From assembly GCA_019096195.1 (NCBI GenBank), contig JAGTXK010000239.1, positions 372,001-436,000 on the forward strand: a stretch of DNA of 64,000 nt. Direction: 5' to 3'. A program made the translations under genes and the position numbers. Position 1 is the first letter of the stretch. Every line of letters starts with the position of its first letter. Origin of the DNA: Boletus sp. NGJ. Lineage: Eukaryota; Basidiomycota; Agaricomycetes; Boletales; Boletaceae. Shown one piece after another: positions 12,601-23,952 of this stretch. Under the pieces are notes generated by a model, which saw only the letters and a list, made by a program, of their open reading frames with translations, was not told the origin of the DNA and did not search any database.

Positions 12601-13733
12601 TCAGAACTGATGCGTGCTCAGGAGGTTCCGTTCCAGGTCCAGTTCGACCACCAAGCCTTGCCCATACCACGGCGGCAGCCGTCCTCCTTCCTCGTCCACC
12701 GTCCCCCTCATCACCCCATCTCCAAAGAAGACATACCCTGGTATGTAGCGATCCACGAATCTGCCCAAGCGTGCCAAGTGAGCGAGCAAGCACCCGAGCC
12801 AAACCAGAGAGAAAGAGAACACGCACGTCTTCACTTGCGCATCTGTCATCCCTCGTCCCCCGTTCTTGGCCTTCATGTCTCGTTCTTGTTGCAGCCGCCA
12901 TCGATAAACGATCGCGAATGGCGACGTCGTAGGCCCTCTGATCTAATTGCAGTTGTGTGATACAGCACCCATCATCGAATCCTACACGCAACACACACCT
13001 GGATAAACGCATCGAACGCGCGCCACCATTCGACGTACGCTGTCAGCAAGTCATTCACCTCAAGCACGTCCTCGAGCGAGACAAACGCCTGTATGTCAAA
13101 GTCGTCCAGCCCCGGCACCGGCTGATGCCATCGCGCCTCGACCACCTCCCTCCGGACAGGGTAGAACCCGACACACCACCCCTCGAGCACGACAACGTCC
13201 ACGGGCCCACGCACCACCTGTGACTGAGGCGCGCGATCGCCCTCGCCGTCAAACAAGCTTTTATCAAACACCGGCAACTCCACTTGACCTGGTCCGCGTC
13301 CGCCCTCGGCGCCGTTGATCACCTTGAGTGCTTTCAAGATCTCATTCCCAATCTCAACGTCATGTGTCCCCGGCTGCCCACGCCCATGCAACAATCTGTT
13401 GCGTGGATGCGTCTCGACGAGCACCCTCAGTCCCGCATGCGGTAAATAGAGGTCGTCGATCGAGAGCACAGCGACCGACAGCGAATAGGGCGGTTCTGCA
13501 AGCAGCGAACGAAGACGAGACGTGAGAAAGGTCTTGCCGCTCCCTTGCGGTCCTTGGACGCCCACAAAGAGTGGCGGATACTTGGACCGAGTAGAGAAAC
13601 GCGCTCGATGGGCTTCCAAACAGTTGGAAACGTGGTTTGCCATCGCGTGCACTGCAGGCGGGTGCAAACTGGTCGTTGTCATCGCTGGCGATGGTCGTAC
13701 CAGGTCGATGGCGCGCTTGCAAGTTTGGATCAT
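12601..13733 (-). CDS. D-glycerate 3-kinase-like P-loop kinase (Tda10 family)
   Basis: This is probably an ATP-dependent kinase acting on D-glycerate (photorespiratory/serine-linked route), as in the plant GLYK and yeast Tda10 family; activity in this fungus is inferred. Three exons: 13733-12999, 12942-12827 and 12760-12601, for 336 aa. A Walker A motif GPQGSGKT lies near residue 60, followed by LSIDDLYLPHAGL, the THPRNRLLHGRGQPGTHD loop typical of the family, VVVLEGWCVGF (Walker B-like) and the C-terminal RWRLQQERDMKAKNGGRGMT helix leading to FVDRYIPGY. Introns are 56 and 66 nt, GT-AG; the second is a multiple of three, so it can be read through without a stop. An internal ATG (MTTTSL) 18 codons in is an alternative start. 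Confidence 0.87.
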
Positions 13734-13958
13734 GGTGCTCCGTGTAAATCACATGATAGATCAGCTGTTATCCAGTCGTGAGATCGTCCCAACCACAAGA
13801 TATCTATCAGAGGCACATTATAATTGCTGTAAATCCGTACCAGTACCACGGAGACTCATCTACCATCATCGCAACCAAAGGCATCATGTTCGTAGATGGA
13901 TGGTAAAAAAAAGCTATTCTTTCATAATGCGTGGCGTACGAAGGCGAAAGAGTGGGGC

Positions 13959-14817
13959 CTACTTGCTTCCATATCGCGCCTTACGACCGATGTCGAAGGG
14001 TATGTACTTATATTTGATCATATGTCTGAAAAAGTTCGATGTAAGCGAAAACGTGGGCTGTAAGCAAGCGGACATACTGTATCTGGCGCCGCATCGTCAG
14101 TGCGAACAGTACACAGAAATATACCACCAGGATCGGCCAGTAAACGGGGACGTCAAACATATCGGAGGTAGTGAGCAAAAGCGAGACGATGACAGATCGG
14201 GTCGCGCTTAGCCTAAAACTGTCTTAGCCCCTTTGGGGGTACGAAAGTGGATGGAGGGCGTACCAAAACTGCCATTCAGGCAACCGCCTCACAAACGGCC
14301 TAAATTCGTCGTCCCGTTGGGAGGGAAGCGTGGGCCCGCTATCGGTAGCGCCTTCCTCGATTTCGTCCGCAAGCAGGTCATCCTGAAGCGAAGGGTCGAA
14401 CCTGGGTTGCAGGAACGCCAGCAACAGGTTGAGGAGGTAGATAGCAAGACCGTCTGCGGAAATGGTCACCAAACGGAAACGATACAGGGATAAGAGCACA
14501 TACAGCATACTATTTTCAACATCCAGGGAACACATTGAGTTACCACTCTCGCACTCAAGGAACTAGTTACGAACCAATATACCACTGCAAGGCGAGTGAG
14601 TTACGGGAGCACACCATAAGACCGAATGGTCACATACCCCTTGGGACAAGACAATTCGAAGCATGAACAAGGCGAGCAGCCCCAAGGTTGCCAACCACCG
14701 CTGAAGAACATGCGGCGTCCACCGGTCAAGTGCCTGCTGGTACTGGCGCTGGGCTTTCGAGATCGATGCCTGGACCGTCTGGAGCGGCGTCGACGGCGCT
14801 TCGTCTGAGGACATCAT
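13959..14817 (-). CDS. RER1: Rer1, ER membrane-protein retrieval receptor
   Basis: Rer1 is a Golgi-ER cycling four-helix membrane protein that returns ER membrane proteins from the cis-Golgi through COPI vesicles. Seven exons: 14817-14638, 14584-14575 (10 nt), 14509-14504 (6 nt), 14453-14264, 14212-14078 and 14025-13959 with phases that close exactly to 195 aa (six introns counting the two around the microexon; the listed six blocks include all coding DNA). Diagnostic segments are [87 protein letters not shown] and the terminal [14 protein letters not shown]. Length fits the family (about 190-200). The 6-nt exon TATGCT supplies part of the V-C-Y bridge and is needed to keep the conserved frame. 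All introns are GT-AG. The gene is intact. Confidence 0.95.
14504..14509 (-). other. 6-nt microexon in RER1
   Basis: Read on the minus strand this is AATAG|TATGCT|GTATGT. Flanking introns are 65 nt (14510-14574) and 50 nt (14454-14503). With it the protein reads [16 protein letters not shown], matching the family; skipping it deletes two codons (phase-neutral). Confidence 0.8.
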
Positions 14818-15950
14818 CGTGAATTGTGAAACGGACGCGAGTGCGGAAGGAAATGAAGGCAGTCCGAGACAATATGTTTTTTTTGGCTGACTTGTAGCGT
14901 TGTCGTGGAACTTAGACTGGGGCCTTTATTTCAAGCGGAGATAGGCGAGGTTTCAAAACAATGATAGCAGTAACTTGGCATAGCACGGTCGATAGACAGT
15001 CTCCGAGTCAATGCCATCTTCCCGTCGCGCTCGCTGGAGAAGATATTAAAGCAACAAAACTCCTACAGAACTCACACTGATCAGCTCTCAGCATTCAGGC
15101 ATTGATAATAGCTGAAAAACCGGCGGCGGGCTGCCTCATTGATCTGTTTAACTCGAAGCATCGTCGCAATTTCGAGTACTGTATACGGCATATTTCATCA
15201 CTGATGGGCCTTCATAGCGCGCCGCAGTAGTCAATGTTTCAGCCTAGCCAATGTTGGCGCTGACACAACCTGTGTTCTGATGGCGGCGGTGAGTTACGTT
15301 CCTCGCATACTTATAGTCGTCTCTGCCAATGCGCGGTCTCCGGTACAAATTGTTTCCATACGACCTGGCACCAACAATGTATGTGCGCTGCGCTTGCCAA
15401 ACGTCGCTGACATCCAGGCAATTCTAGAGGATGGAGAGCGTTAACACGATCAATAGTTCTAATTTGCCGACGTAAGTCCGCTGAATGGTCGTGAAATAAA
15501 AATACTGATTAGTTACTAATGGCTGTCATCATCCTCAGAGATGCCCTTGTGGTCCGCTAGCTCGTGTTTTGTCTCCACGACTGTTCTGGTCCGAGATGAG
15601 AGATCCTAGGTCCTTGGCTATTCGCTCAATGTTTTGTTGTGTGGAATTCTGGTAGTGGAAGCATGTAAGTACCTCATCATATTATGTTTTATGGCTAACT
15701 TACAGTAATATCGCCAAGTCATCTATTACAGTAGATCAGCTCATAAAGCATAGCACCGACTCGGAGGAGCTGCACTCGAGCCGTTGATGATACTGACCCG
15801 CACCACGTAACTTTTACTCAATATCGAGACTGTGCTTGCGTGGACGTTGTGATGCCCGTGCGCAACTGAAGCGCTGTGTATAGCCAGTTCCGTGACACAA
15901 GTGAGCCTGCGAACTATAAACTTGGCCTTCTATCGTTGATCATCGTGATA
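14818..15950. other. Intergenic region, no gene seen
   Basis: About 1.1 kb between the RER1 start and the gag-like fossil. A T8 run lies about 60 nt upstream of the RER1 ATG and could belong to its promoter. No open frame, RNA or repeat was recognised. Confidence 0.45.
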
Positions 15951-15989
15951 TCCTTCTTAAGCGATAGCCTCATTCCTAGCTGCCAGTAT

Positions 15990-17294
15990 ATCAGCAAATG
16001 GCGAGACCGCCATCTCTCTCTCTCGCATCATCATGACTTCCACAGTCCCTCCTGACAACACCACCACGACCCCTCCCCCCGTCAATCGTGTACTTCTCCG
16101 CTCACCCCGACCGAGATAGACACCTAGAACGCTGTGCGCATTGGCCGCAATCAAGCCCTCCAGGTCCTCCGCGACGCAGGCGAATCTAACGTCCCCATCG
16201 ACGAAGTTCTTCTCCCTCGTTCCCCCCCTCCTCCCCGCCAATAATCCTCCACAGATCCAACAGTGGATCGCGGCCTACGCCGTCATGCCCCCCCAACTCT
16301 TAAACCCAGGCCTTCGATGCCATCAAACCTACTGCCTCTATTGTCGTCTCTGGCCCCAAAGATTCTCTCCTATGCCGGCAAAGAAGTCCAGATGGCTACT
16401 ACATCGGCAGTACATATGGTCTAGGCATTCACTCTACCATCACAGACCTGGCCAGCGCCGGTCAGTACCTCCCTCTCATCCTCTTCACCGACGACGCCAC
16501 CAAACGTCTCCGCGAGGGTTATACCCTCAAGAAGGTAAAGTCCTCCATTGCCGGTGTTACTCACCATCTTCTCGACCTCACCATTTTCCCATCCGATGAT
16601 TCCTTCGACACCTTCATTTGGCACGAATCATGGAAATGCTACCTTGACTGGCTTAAGGATGTCTCCGATCCTGTGGTCTATGACCGTTGGTTATGGCACT
16701 ATACTACCCTCTCCTCGGACGAAGCTCTTCGCTCCAATTTCAGAGCCATCCTTACCTTCGATCCTTACCTTCGATCAAAACATGCGCTCTCGCTATGCGG
16801 CGCAACCTTTTCATCACAACCAAGCCGAATGGCGGTTGCAATTACAGGTGCGCCATTCTTCCTTTTCACCTCACCTCACCTCTCACCTCTCACCCATCTC
16901 TCGTCATTGGCGGCCAAGAACTTGGTCACCGCTGAATACGTCCTACGTCTCACATCATCCCGCGACGATTGCTCGTCCTCTCACCGTTACGAACCTTACA
17001 ACGATTCTCGTAAGAGTGTCTGTCACCAAGCGTCGCGACAATCAGGACCCTCAGTCCTTTCGGGACTCTTCAGCTCTCACCCCGACTCCAAACGCGAATC
17101 CGACCCCACCTATATCATCTGTCAGCGATCAGGTCATTGCTTCTCCGAATGCAAGGAGGAGACGACAGCGAAAGGCAAATCGACTTTTGCCAAAGTCGTC
17201 AACGAGTAACTTGTCCGTCGCTCCAATAATTCTCCCCTCTGTCTCGCAGGGTGCTCGTGACGACCCTGATGTCGTAAAAGCTCCAGGTGTTTGA
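15990..17294 (+). mobile_element. Decayed gag-like transposon ORF (fossil)
   Basis: Pieces of one protein family are visible across three frames: a Pro-rich N-terminal zone, then YLPLILFTDDATKRLREG, FDTFIWHESWKCYLDWLK, PVVYDRWLWHYTTLSSDE and a C-terminal Cys/His-containing piece (CQRSGHCFSEC) followed by KGKSTFAKVVNE. I recall this arrangement from gag-like proteins of Agaricomycete transposons that carry a zinc-knuckle-type tail; no reverse transcriptase, integrase or terminal repeat is seen beside it, so the parent element cannot be classified. It is broken, with several breaks, and its 3' part is missing. Age looks moderate: codons are still recognisable throughout. Confidence 0.6.
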
Positions 17295-17416
17295 TCACGT
17301 GGAAGTAACTAGTCAGTCCCTACAATATACCTCATTCGTGCTACGCTCGCTATTGTGAAGAATATTGTAAATAGTCCGGACTATTGTGCTCCACCAAAAT
17401 GCCATGCGAATGGACT

Positions 17417-18351
17417 CTAAAAGACGAGAGGGATGACCACCTTTCTATCCTTGGGGTAGTCTGGAAAGTTGGCAAGGTACCAGCGATGGCCCCTGTAAGC
17501 TCTCGCGATCATGAGGGAAATCTCGGAGAAGAAGAAAATCCAGGGCGGTTGGACTGAGGACACGAGCGCACCGAGTGATGTCAAGGCAGGGGGGGGTGCA
17601 GCAGCGAGGGCGAACCCGAACCACTCGACCCACTCGCACAAGTAGTTGGGGTACGAGACATACGTGTACAGATATCCGTGCGGGATCCCATAGTACTCCT
17701 TGTGTTTCGCGTGCGGGTCATCGTCGGACTTGGCCTTTGCTTTGCCCTTGGCCTTGGCGTTGCGCCGGATGTTGAGGAGGACTTCGTCGTGAAAGATGTT
17801 TCCGAACAAGCCGATGGCCCAGAGGGCGGTGCCTGCCCAGAAAGCGGGACGGGCCACGGCGTCGGCGAGGAAGGTGTGTGCAGTATGGGAGCGGAGGTAG
17901 GTGCCCATGAGGATGCCGTTTATGATGTTGAAGGCAATTCCGGAGAGAGTGACGCTGATGTGGGCTTTTGAGCGGGATGGGGTACGGAGGGGAGATATAA
18001 GGGCGCGGTTGGCGTAGTGGACGAGGAAGAGGCTGGCGAGGAAGAGTTGGGCGGGGGCGAGGGGGGCGGTGTCGGCTGGGGAGGTGGCGAGGGGGGTGTT
18101 GGCGAGGCTGTAGATGAAGGCGATGGGGGAGACGATTTCCATGAGGATCCAGGCGCGGATGCCATCGACGACGAGGAAGGTGTTGGACGAGGGAGCGAAT
18201 CGGCCAAAGGGGGCATCGACGAAGAATTGGAGCGGGCAGACGATGGGGGGGATGACGAAGAAGAACTGTCGACAGACTAGATGGAGCGGGGGTCGGTCTC
18301 GTCGTTTTCTGGAGGGGGAGGAGGAGACTTACCGTCGTAGAGAGGATGCAT
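17417..18351 (-). CDS. 3-oxo-5-alpha-steroid 4-dehydrogenase-like membrane reductase
   Basis: This is a multi-pass membrane protein of the SRD5A/DET2 superfamily, which reduces the delta-4 bond of 3-oxo-steroids or a related lipid double bond with NADPH, probably in the ER. Two exons, 18351-18333 (19 nt) and 18276-17417, give 292 aa across a 56-nt GT-AG intron. Visible marks are PLQFFVDAPFGRFAP near the N-terminus, the helix region ILMEIVSPIAFIYSL, the central FNIINGILMGTYLRSH (Asn-rich cofactor region), HDEVLLNIRR, GIPHGYLYTYVSYPNYLCEW and the C-terminal AYRGHRWYLANFPDYPKDRK signature. A Lys/Ala-rich linker interrupts the domain after NIRR. The start lies 65 bp from the divergent neighbour. 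The substrate is unknown; the family call is firm. Confidence 0.87.
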
Positions 18352-18416
18352 GTCTCTATGGCGAAACGGAGAGGAGCGGCTGGCTGGCTGACATAATCCC
18401 ACCCTACCTTTCTTCA
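18352..18416. promoter_or_regulatory. 65-bp bidirectional promoter
   Basis: Only 65 bp separate the start codons of the minus-strand steroid reductase-like gene and the plus-strand NFKBIL1-like gene, so both 5' UTRs must overlap or be almost absent. The segment contains a tandem ggctggctggct at about 18379. No TATA element is evident. Confidence 0.55.
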
Positions 18417-19488
18417 ATGACAAAGTTGCGTCTGAAGCGCACGCCAGCAGAAGAGCAGGAACGAGCTCGACGCAAAGCCTACAAGGCAGCGAAAAAGGTC
18501 GCAAAGCGAAGGCGCTCCGGAGACGAGAACGACAGCGACCCCGCTCCAGGCTCTAGTAGAAAGCAGCATCGAACTTCTCTTGACGCGGCGTTCTCAGACG
18601 ACGACGTGTACGGTCCCTCTCCCCCTCCAACCTCGTCTTACAAGCCAGACTATGACGCTATCCGGGCTGAACTGGAATACATGCGGTTCAGGGACAAGAT
18701 GTGTAGCGCGCTCGAGGACGATGAACGCTTGGACGGGGTCAACGCGCGATTCAATGACTATGCCCACGTTCCCGACAGGTGGGCCCGCGACAAACATGAC
18801 TCAGTGGATCCACAGTACATGGACGATGACGAGTACGCCGAATGGGTCAGGGAAGGGATGTGGAAGTGAGTGTGGCCGTATACGTGCTCGCGATCATCGT
18901 CAGCTAATCATACTCAGGAAAAAGCACGCGCGAGAGTACGAGGAGCAAGTGAGACGAGACGCAGAAATGGCCGCTCAGAGTGCGCGTGAGAAGAAAATCA
19001 AAGCAGAGACGGCCGGCCTGGAGAAGCTTGCCCTCGAGCAGGAGGAAAGGCGGAGAAAGGAAAGGCAGAGACAGCGAGAGGAAGAATACCGGCAGCGATA
19101 CGAGCAGCGATGGAAGGTGCTCTTGGACCCTCGGGACAATGGACCGTTGACGTTTGGGGATATCCCCTGGCCTCTCTTCTCAGCGCACATTGCAAGGCGG
19201 CATGTCTCCGACGGCGACCCCCCCCATTTGGAAGAGATTACCCCGGAAGCTATCACCACTTTCCTTTTACCAGACGTTGACGGCGTGGCCACCCCCGCCA
19301 CAAACGACGATATCGATATCCCGAGGCGGAATCGGGATAAACTCAAGGAAACGTTGTTACGGTTTCATCCAGACAAATTTGAAGGTCGTTTCATGCATCG
19401 CGTCCCCGCAAGTGATACAGAGAGCGTCACGGAGGCCGTAGGACAGGTCGCCAGAGTTCTGAACGTACTCATGAGCGCGCAATCGTGA
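18417..19488 (+). CDS. NF-kappa-B inhibitor-like protein 1 (NFKBIL1-like)
   Basis: A 339-aa, highly charged, probably nuclear protein. Exon 1 is 18417-18865 and exon 2 is 18918-19488, joined by a 52-nt GT-AG intron. Order: basic N-terminus (residues 1-40), acidic/Ser region, FRDKMCSALEDDERLDGVNA, a long charged coiled coil (KKHAREYEEQVRRDAEMAAQ onwards, about 150-225), then YEQRWKVLL, LTFGDIPWPLF and a C-terminal J-domain-like DKLKETLLRFHPDKFEGR. The coiled coil followed by the IPWP and LLRFHPDKF motifs is how I recall fungal NFKBIL1-like proteins; no ankyrin repeats are present, as usual in fungi. Function here is unknown; animal and plant relatives have been linked to mRNA processing. Confidence 0.72.
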
Positions 19489-20494
19489 TGACCTTTGTGT
19501 ATTTTTGGCGAGTTGTAAACTGTATAGGCAGGTTCAATATCTCCATCCCAGGATGTCGTCCAAAATTTAAGTGTCTTCCTAGAATCTCATGCATTGTTCG
19601 GGCCTCCCACAACCAACCTTCGCACTCGGCCCCCTCTTCACTGCGAGCAGTCTTGCTCGGTTCCACGACTTCGGATCTAAGGTCAACTGGTCACTGTTCA
19701 AAGGTTTGTGTTCTCAATCTTACTAAGCCTCCGTGCGCCCTCCCATACCCAGACCGCGTCAATCCTGTTCCGCGGTTCAAAGCTAAAATAGACTGCGTGT
19801 GAGTTATTAGATAAGACTCACAGCAACCCATGCTAACTACTACGACCTTCAGTTGCAACATGAAACACGAGAGGAATGCCAGACACAAAGAAAGCCACAC
19901 TGTCATCTTCGCTGTTCACTCGTTGTGTGTCCATCGCATTATTTTTTCTCCAGTCAGACATCAAGTGGGACGCCTAAGCATTCTGTGGGACTGTTGTCAG
20001 CGCGGGGGCCGGTTGTTATCAGCTTTTGAGTGGCCATGGAGGACACTCTATTTTCTTCGAGGGATCAAGATGACTAGACTCATGGAAAACCTCGTCGTGT
20101 TGCAATGCCACCTTTGATTGTTCCCCATCACGGAGCCGATGGATATTCGAATCTAATCTATTTTATTTATTGACCCCTGCGAGGCTCACAAATATCGAAC
20201 AAATATCGAACACACCCTATATATTTGGGCCCAGCCTGTGACGAGCCCCCTCGCCTTTACAGAGCAAGCCATCTCGAAAAAATGTGTTCACAGTGAGCTT
20301 TCCGCTTCGATGCGTGTCGTATCTTACCCGCTCAAACCGCCCGTGTAGCTGCAGTCATCCGGAGTGAGTTCTTAACTCTGACTCTGCGATCTACAGTGCA
20401 TTCATCCAATATTGTTTTCCTAATCAAGCGAGAGCCCATTCGTGCGTACCCGTTTTACCCGCGGTCGATCTGTTCGCGCGCTCATGTTGTATAG
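19489..20494. other. Intergenic region with short tandem repeat
   Basis: About 1 kb with no assignable gene. A direct repeat of the unit aaatatcgaac occurs twice in tandem at about 20192-20214. The last 100-150 bases may hold the unresolved first exon of the DUF6534-like gene: a donor-like gtgcgt follows CCCATTC at about 20440, in the same context as its paralogue near 23991. Confidence 0.4.
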
Positions 20495-22100
20495 GTCCCT
20501 GGCTATTCCATGTGCTTCGGCTTGATGGGCGTCCTATCCGTCCAGGGCTGTAAGTCAGCCGTATCAACCCCCTCGACAACGTTGACACGGAATACGACAT
20601 TCTAGTCATCTATTTTTCTAGGTTTCCGAATGACCGAATGTGGACGAAAATGCTAGGTAAATTAACGCACATCCGCGTCACCATGTACAGGCGATCCGTT
20701 GACGTCGTGACATATACCACAGTCGCTGTCGTCCTTTTGCTAGAGACCCTCATCACCGCCTTTGCCTTTCACGGCTTTTGGATAAGTGTGGACAACCACG
20801 AGTTCTCTTCCATCGTGGAACAGGGGTCCGGTTTCAAGCAGCTCATTCCAGCACCACTTTGGTCGTTCATCGCCTTGTCGCCGCTCACAGGCGCAGGTAA
20901 GAGTCTTCCAAGGGCGTGGTAGTAATCCATTATGATCTAAACGCGCGCCCTGTAACAGTGTCCGTGCTGACCCACGGGTTTTTCTGCTGGCGGATATGGG
21001 TCGTCCGGCAATCGCTCATTGTTCCGGCACTGATCATGGCGGTGATGACATTTACACTACGTCGCTTGCAGTCGCTGAGATCAGATACGCCAGGTATCGT
21101 TCCTTCAATGTGCCATGCTCACCTACGGTGGCGTCGTGGTAAGTCCCCTCACCCCATCGTCCGCGTTACAGGAGGGCCTCACGAAACAAACGATAGTATG
21201 GCCTCATCCCGGACGTCAGTATCAATGAACCGATGCCGTTCTACATTCCCGTTCGTGTGTTTCTTGATCGTTGTCGAAAAAAAATAAAGAAAACCCGTTT
21301 CTTCACCTGTCCGCCCATAGATATGGTTGTCCGGCAGTCTGTTTTGTGATATGATGATCACCGTGTACATGACGGAATTTGTACGCACACCGATTCCATT
21401 TTCCTGCGCGTGCGTGCTTACTTGTGTATGTACCCTATAGTTCCTCCGCTCCAAATCAGAATTTCGGAGCACTCAGTCGCTGTCGCGCAAGCTCATCAAA
21501 CTGACGATCGAGACGGGTCTCGTCACCACAACGGCTGCCGTCGTCGAACTCGTGCTCGCGATCGCCTATCGCGTGACGTTGTACCATTTGGCTATGTGAG
21601 TTCCCCTGACATGCATCGCATCGCCCATTCAGTTTTTTTTTACGCTGGATTTTTTCAATAAAAAAAGGTTTTATATTATATCCAAGCTGTACGTCTTCTC
21701 TCGGATCTGTATGCATGCAATGTCGCTTACAACAAATGCGGGACTGTTTATCTAGTTATGCCAATTGCTTGCTGGCGACGCTGAACGCGCGTCTCATTCT
21801 GCGGAGCCCAAAGGACGGACGCAAGGCGGTGGCTGTCTGGGATTACTCCCCGTCCGTCGTCCCGTCCACCGCGCATTCGCATTTGGGGCAGACGAGTTCG
21901 CAGGGCCCGCCGCCGAGCTCCACGGTGATTCAGATTCACACCATGGTGGAGACGGAGATGGAGTTGAGCCCTATGGTGAGATTATGATCCTGATTTCCTT
22001 TTGGGGAAAATAGGATGCAGCTTGAGCTGAGGTTTTCCTTGTTCCCCCCACACAGGACTCGTGCAAGCATTCGCTCAACGTCGACGCCGAGAAAGTTTGA
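20495..22100 (+). CDS. DUF6534-like seven-helix membrane protein, copy 1
   Basis: This belongs to the large basidiomycete family of predicted seven-transmembrane proteins of unknown function (DUF6533/DUF6534 type). Eleven exons from 20495 close in phase to 323 codons: 20495-20549, 20606-20656, 20723-20896, 20959-21041, 21085-21138, 21197-21250, 21321-21380, 21441-21595, 21668-21688 (21 nt), 21756-21975 and 22056-22100. Marks are GLMGVLSVQGFIYFSRFPND, VAVVLLLETLITAFAFHGFW, LTHGFFCWRIWVV, FCDMMITVYMTEF, then RKLIKLTIETGLVTTTAAVV and LYANCLLATLNARLILRSP at the C-terminal end. The N-terminal exon is not resolved: an ATG at 20510 would start inside helix 1, so an upstream exon is likely. No stop breaks the frame. 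The second copy lies 2 kb downstream in the same direction. Confidence 0.75.
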
Positions 22101-23952
22101 GGTGTCATTTCGTGTCACCCTCGCTATGTGTATGTGGTGTAGGATGTCATTTTTGTTTTATGATTTTTATATATTTTAGTCTGTGGTTACCCGAGGTAGA
22201 GGCACAGACGTCTTGCGTTTTGGGTGCCCCCCTCCCCTATGTTATCCCTCTTTTCTTTTCTTACTGCCCTGTGCCTCGGCCAGGTCGAGCCTTTTAGAAT
22301 CGATACAAGGATGTCGAGGTGCACGGTCGCCTCTGATGCCACTTTGGAACTGGACGGTTGTTGGTAGATCAGATACGATCATTGTACCCGCTCATGCTCG
22401 CACAATGCAACTGTATTCTGAACACCCACATCCAATTTCTACAGACCTGGATACTCGTGTGTCTCTCAAAGCGAGCATGTCAAACTCTGCAGAGTCGAGA
22501 GATTCATTAGTGCGTAAGAATTACGGTTTAATGTATGAGAGTCCTTCATGCAAGCTTCGTATCCAAGGAAAACAAGAAACCTACCAGGGCGAGGGTGTAA
22601 CTACTCTCGCGCCACAATGTTTGCCAGCCACAAAATGTTACACACTTGCCACGCCTGACCAGCTTTCTCGTTGTACATTTATTTTCTAAATGCAAGACTT
22701 TCCGTCGAGAAAAATTCCAGCGTAAAATAGCTTCCCAACAGATCAATTGCTACGAATGTCCATTTTTGGCCACTAACGTCGCTGATATCGCTTATGTCAG
22801 CAACCGTCCGGTACGAGTGACCTCACTGTGTCTCGGACGAGTGAGATTGCGGCGCTCTTGTGTTGCTAATCCCAATTGGCTGCTGCCATGGCATCCATGG
22901 CAGTTTTACTCTCTCAGCCCAGATCCATAGATTATTGGATTATCAGCAATTTCAAACAAGTTCGGACTCCGGTTTATTCACTTCCAGCATTTCTTTTACT
23001 TGCAAGTCGACATGTTGCCCAGGAGACGCGCCGACCCGGTGACGGAGTAGCAGAGCGGGCGGCACTTGACATCGCTCGCACTGCAAGTATTCATATCACT
23101 CCCCCACAGGCCGCGACGCAGATCGCACAGTTCATGGCACGGCTCCCGTACGCGTCTGCGTCAGCTCCAAGTAGTCGCACTCTCACCCGACCCCATGATA
23201 AGTTCATTGTAATGATCTTAAATTTAGAGGCACCCGCACAGTCACGTGAGGGAATCAATTTCGCTACTCGAGCCTCGGCGGGGCCCTTATTACAGACACG
23301 AAACCCTGCAAAAGTGACGACGTGAACGCGGGACGAGATCTGTGTATCGACAGCGTCCCGGTGGGTGTCCATGCCCAGACGCGGTGCCCGAGATCGTCCG
23401 GGTCTTTCACGGAGTATCGTTCCCTAGACGATTTTTTTCCCAGTTAACGTGTACCGTCGAAGCAAGTGTGAGTTTTCAGTCTTCACTAGAGCTCAGTGTT
23501 GCGGACGGCCCCCTCGGATCTACTGCGCCTGAGAGTCATGACCATGTCACTTGACGTTGTGCATCATCGGCGTGAGTATGCAGACGAGGCTGGGGCAGGC
23601 TCATCGTTGAACGCTGAACGTCCGCTCCAACAACCACGCGCTTGGTGCGTCGGTCCCATAAACGCCAAGAGTGTGACCCGATCGACCACCGTGACAACCC
23701 GCTCACGGCGCAACATCGTAATCGAGCACGCGCGGTCGGGCTCTGTCTCGGATCGGAGCTCTTGTCGATCATGAAATTGACGAGGTCTCCTTTTAAAAAG
23801 CAGGCGCCTTCGGTGACACTTTCGCATGTCCTCGAGCCCAACCTCACACACTCCGTCGTCGGTCTCTCCTCTCACTTCACTCCGTATTCACCAGTTCATA
23901 CCCGCACCTTCAAGCACAATAGAGTAAGTTTCGATATCGTCTCCGCGACCAG
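22101..23952. other. Intergenic region between paralogues
   Basis: About 1.85 kb. No protein of recognisable family was found. The first 150 bases downstream of copy 1 are T-rich and probably 3' UTR. The 23.7-23.95 kb part may carry the first exon and promoter of copy 2, which I could not resolve. Confidence 0.4.

Noticed and set aside
12485-13012. 175-codon minus-strand ORF
   Set aside because: It is an out-of-frame reading over introns of the glycerate kinase-like gene.
13522-14211. 229-codon plus-strand frame
   Set aside because: It runs antisense over the RER1 3' exons and the kinase start; both minus-strand genes have conserved proteins.
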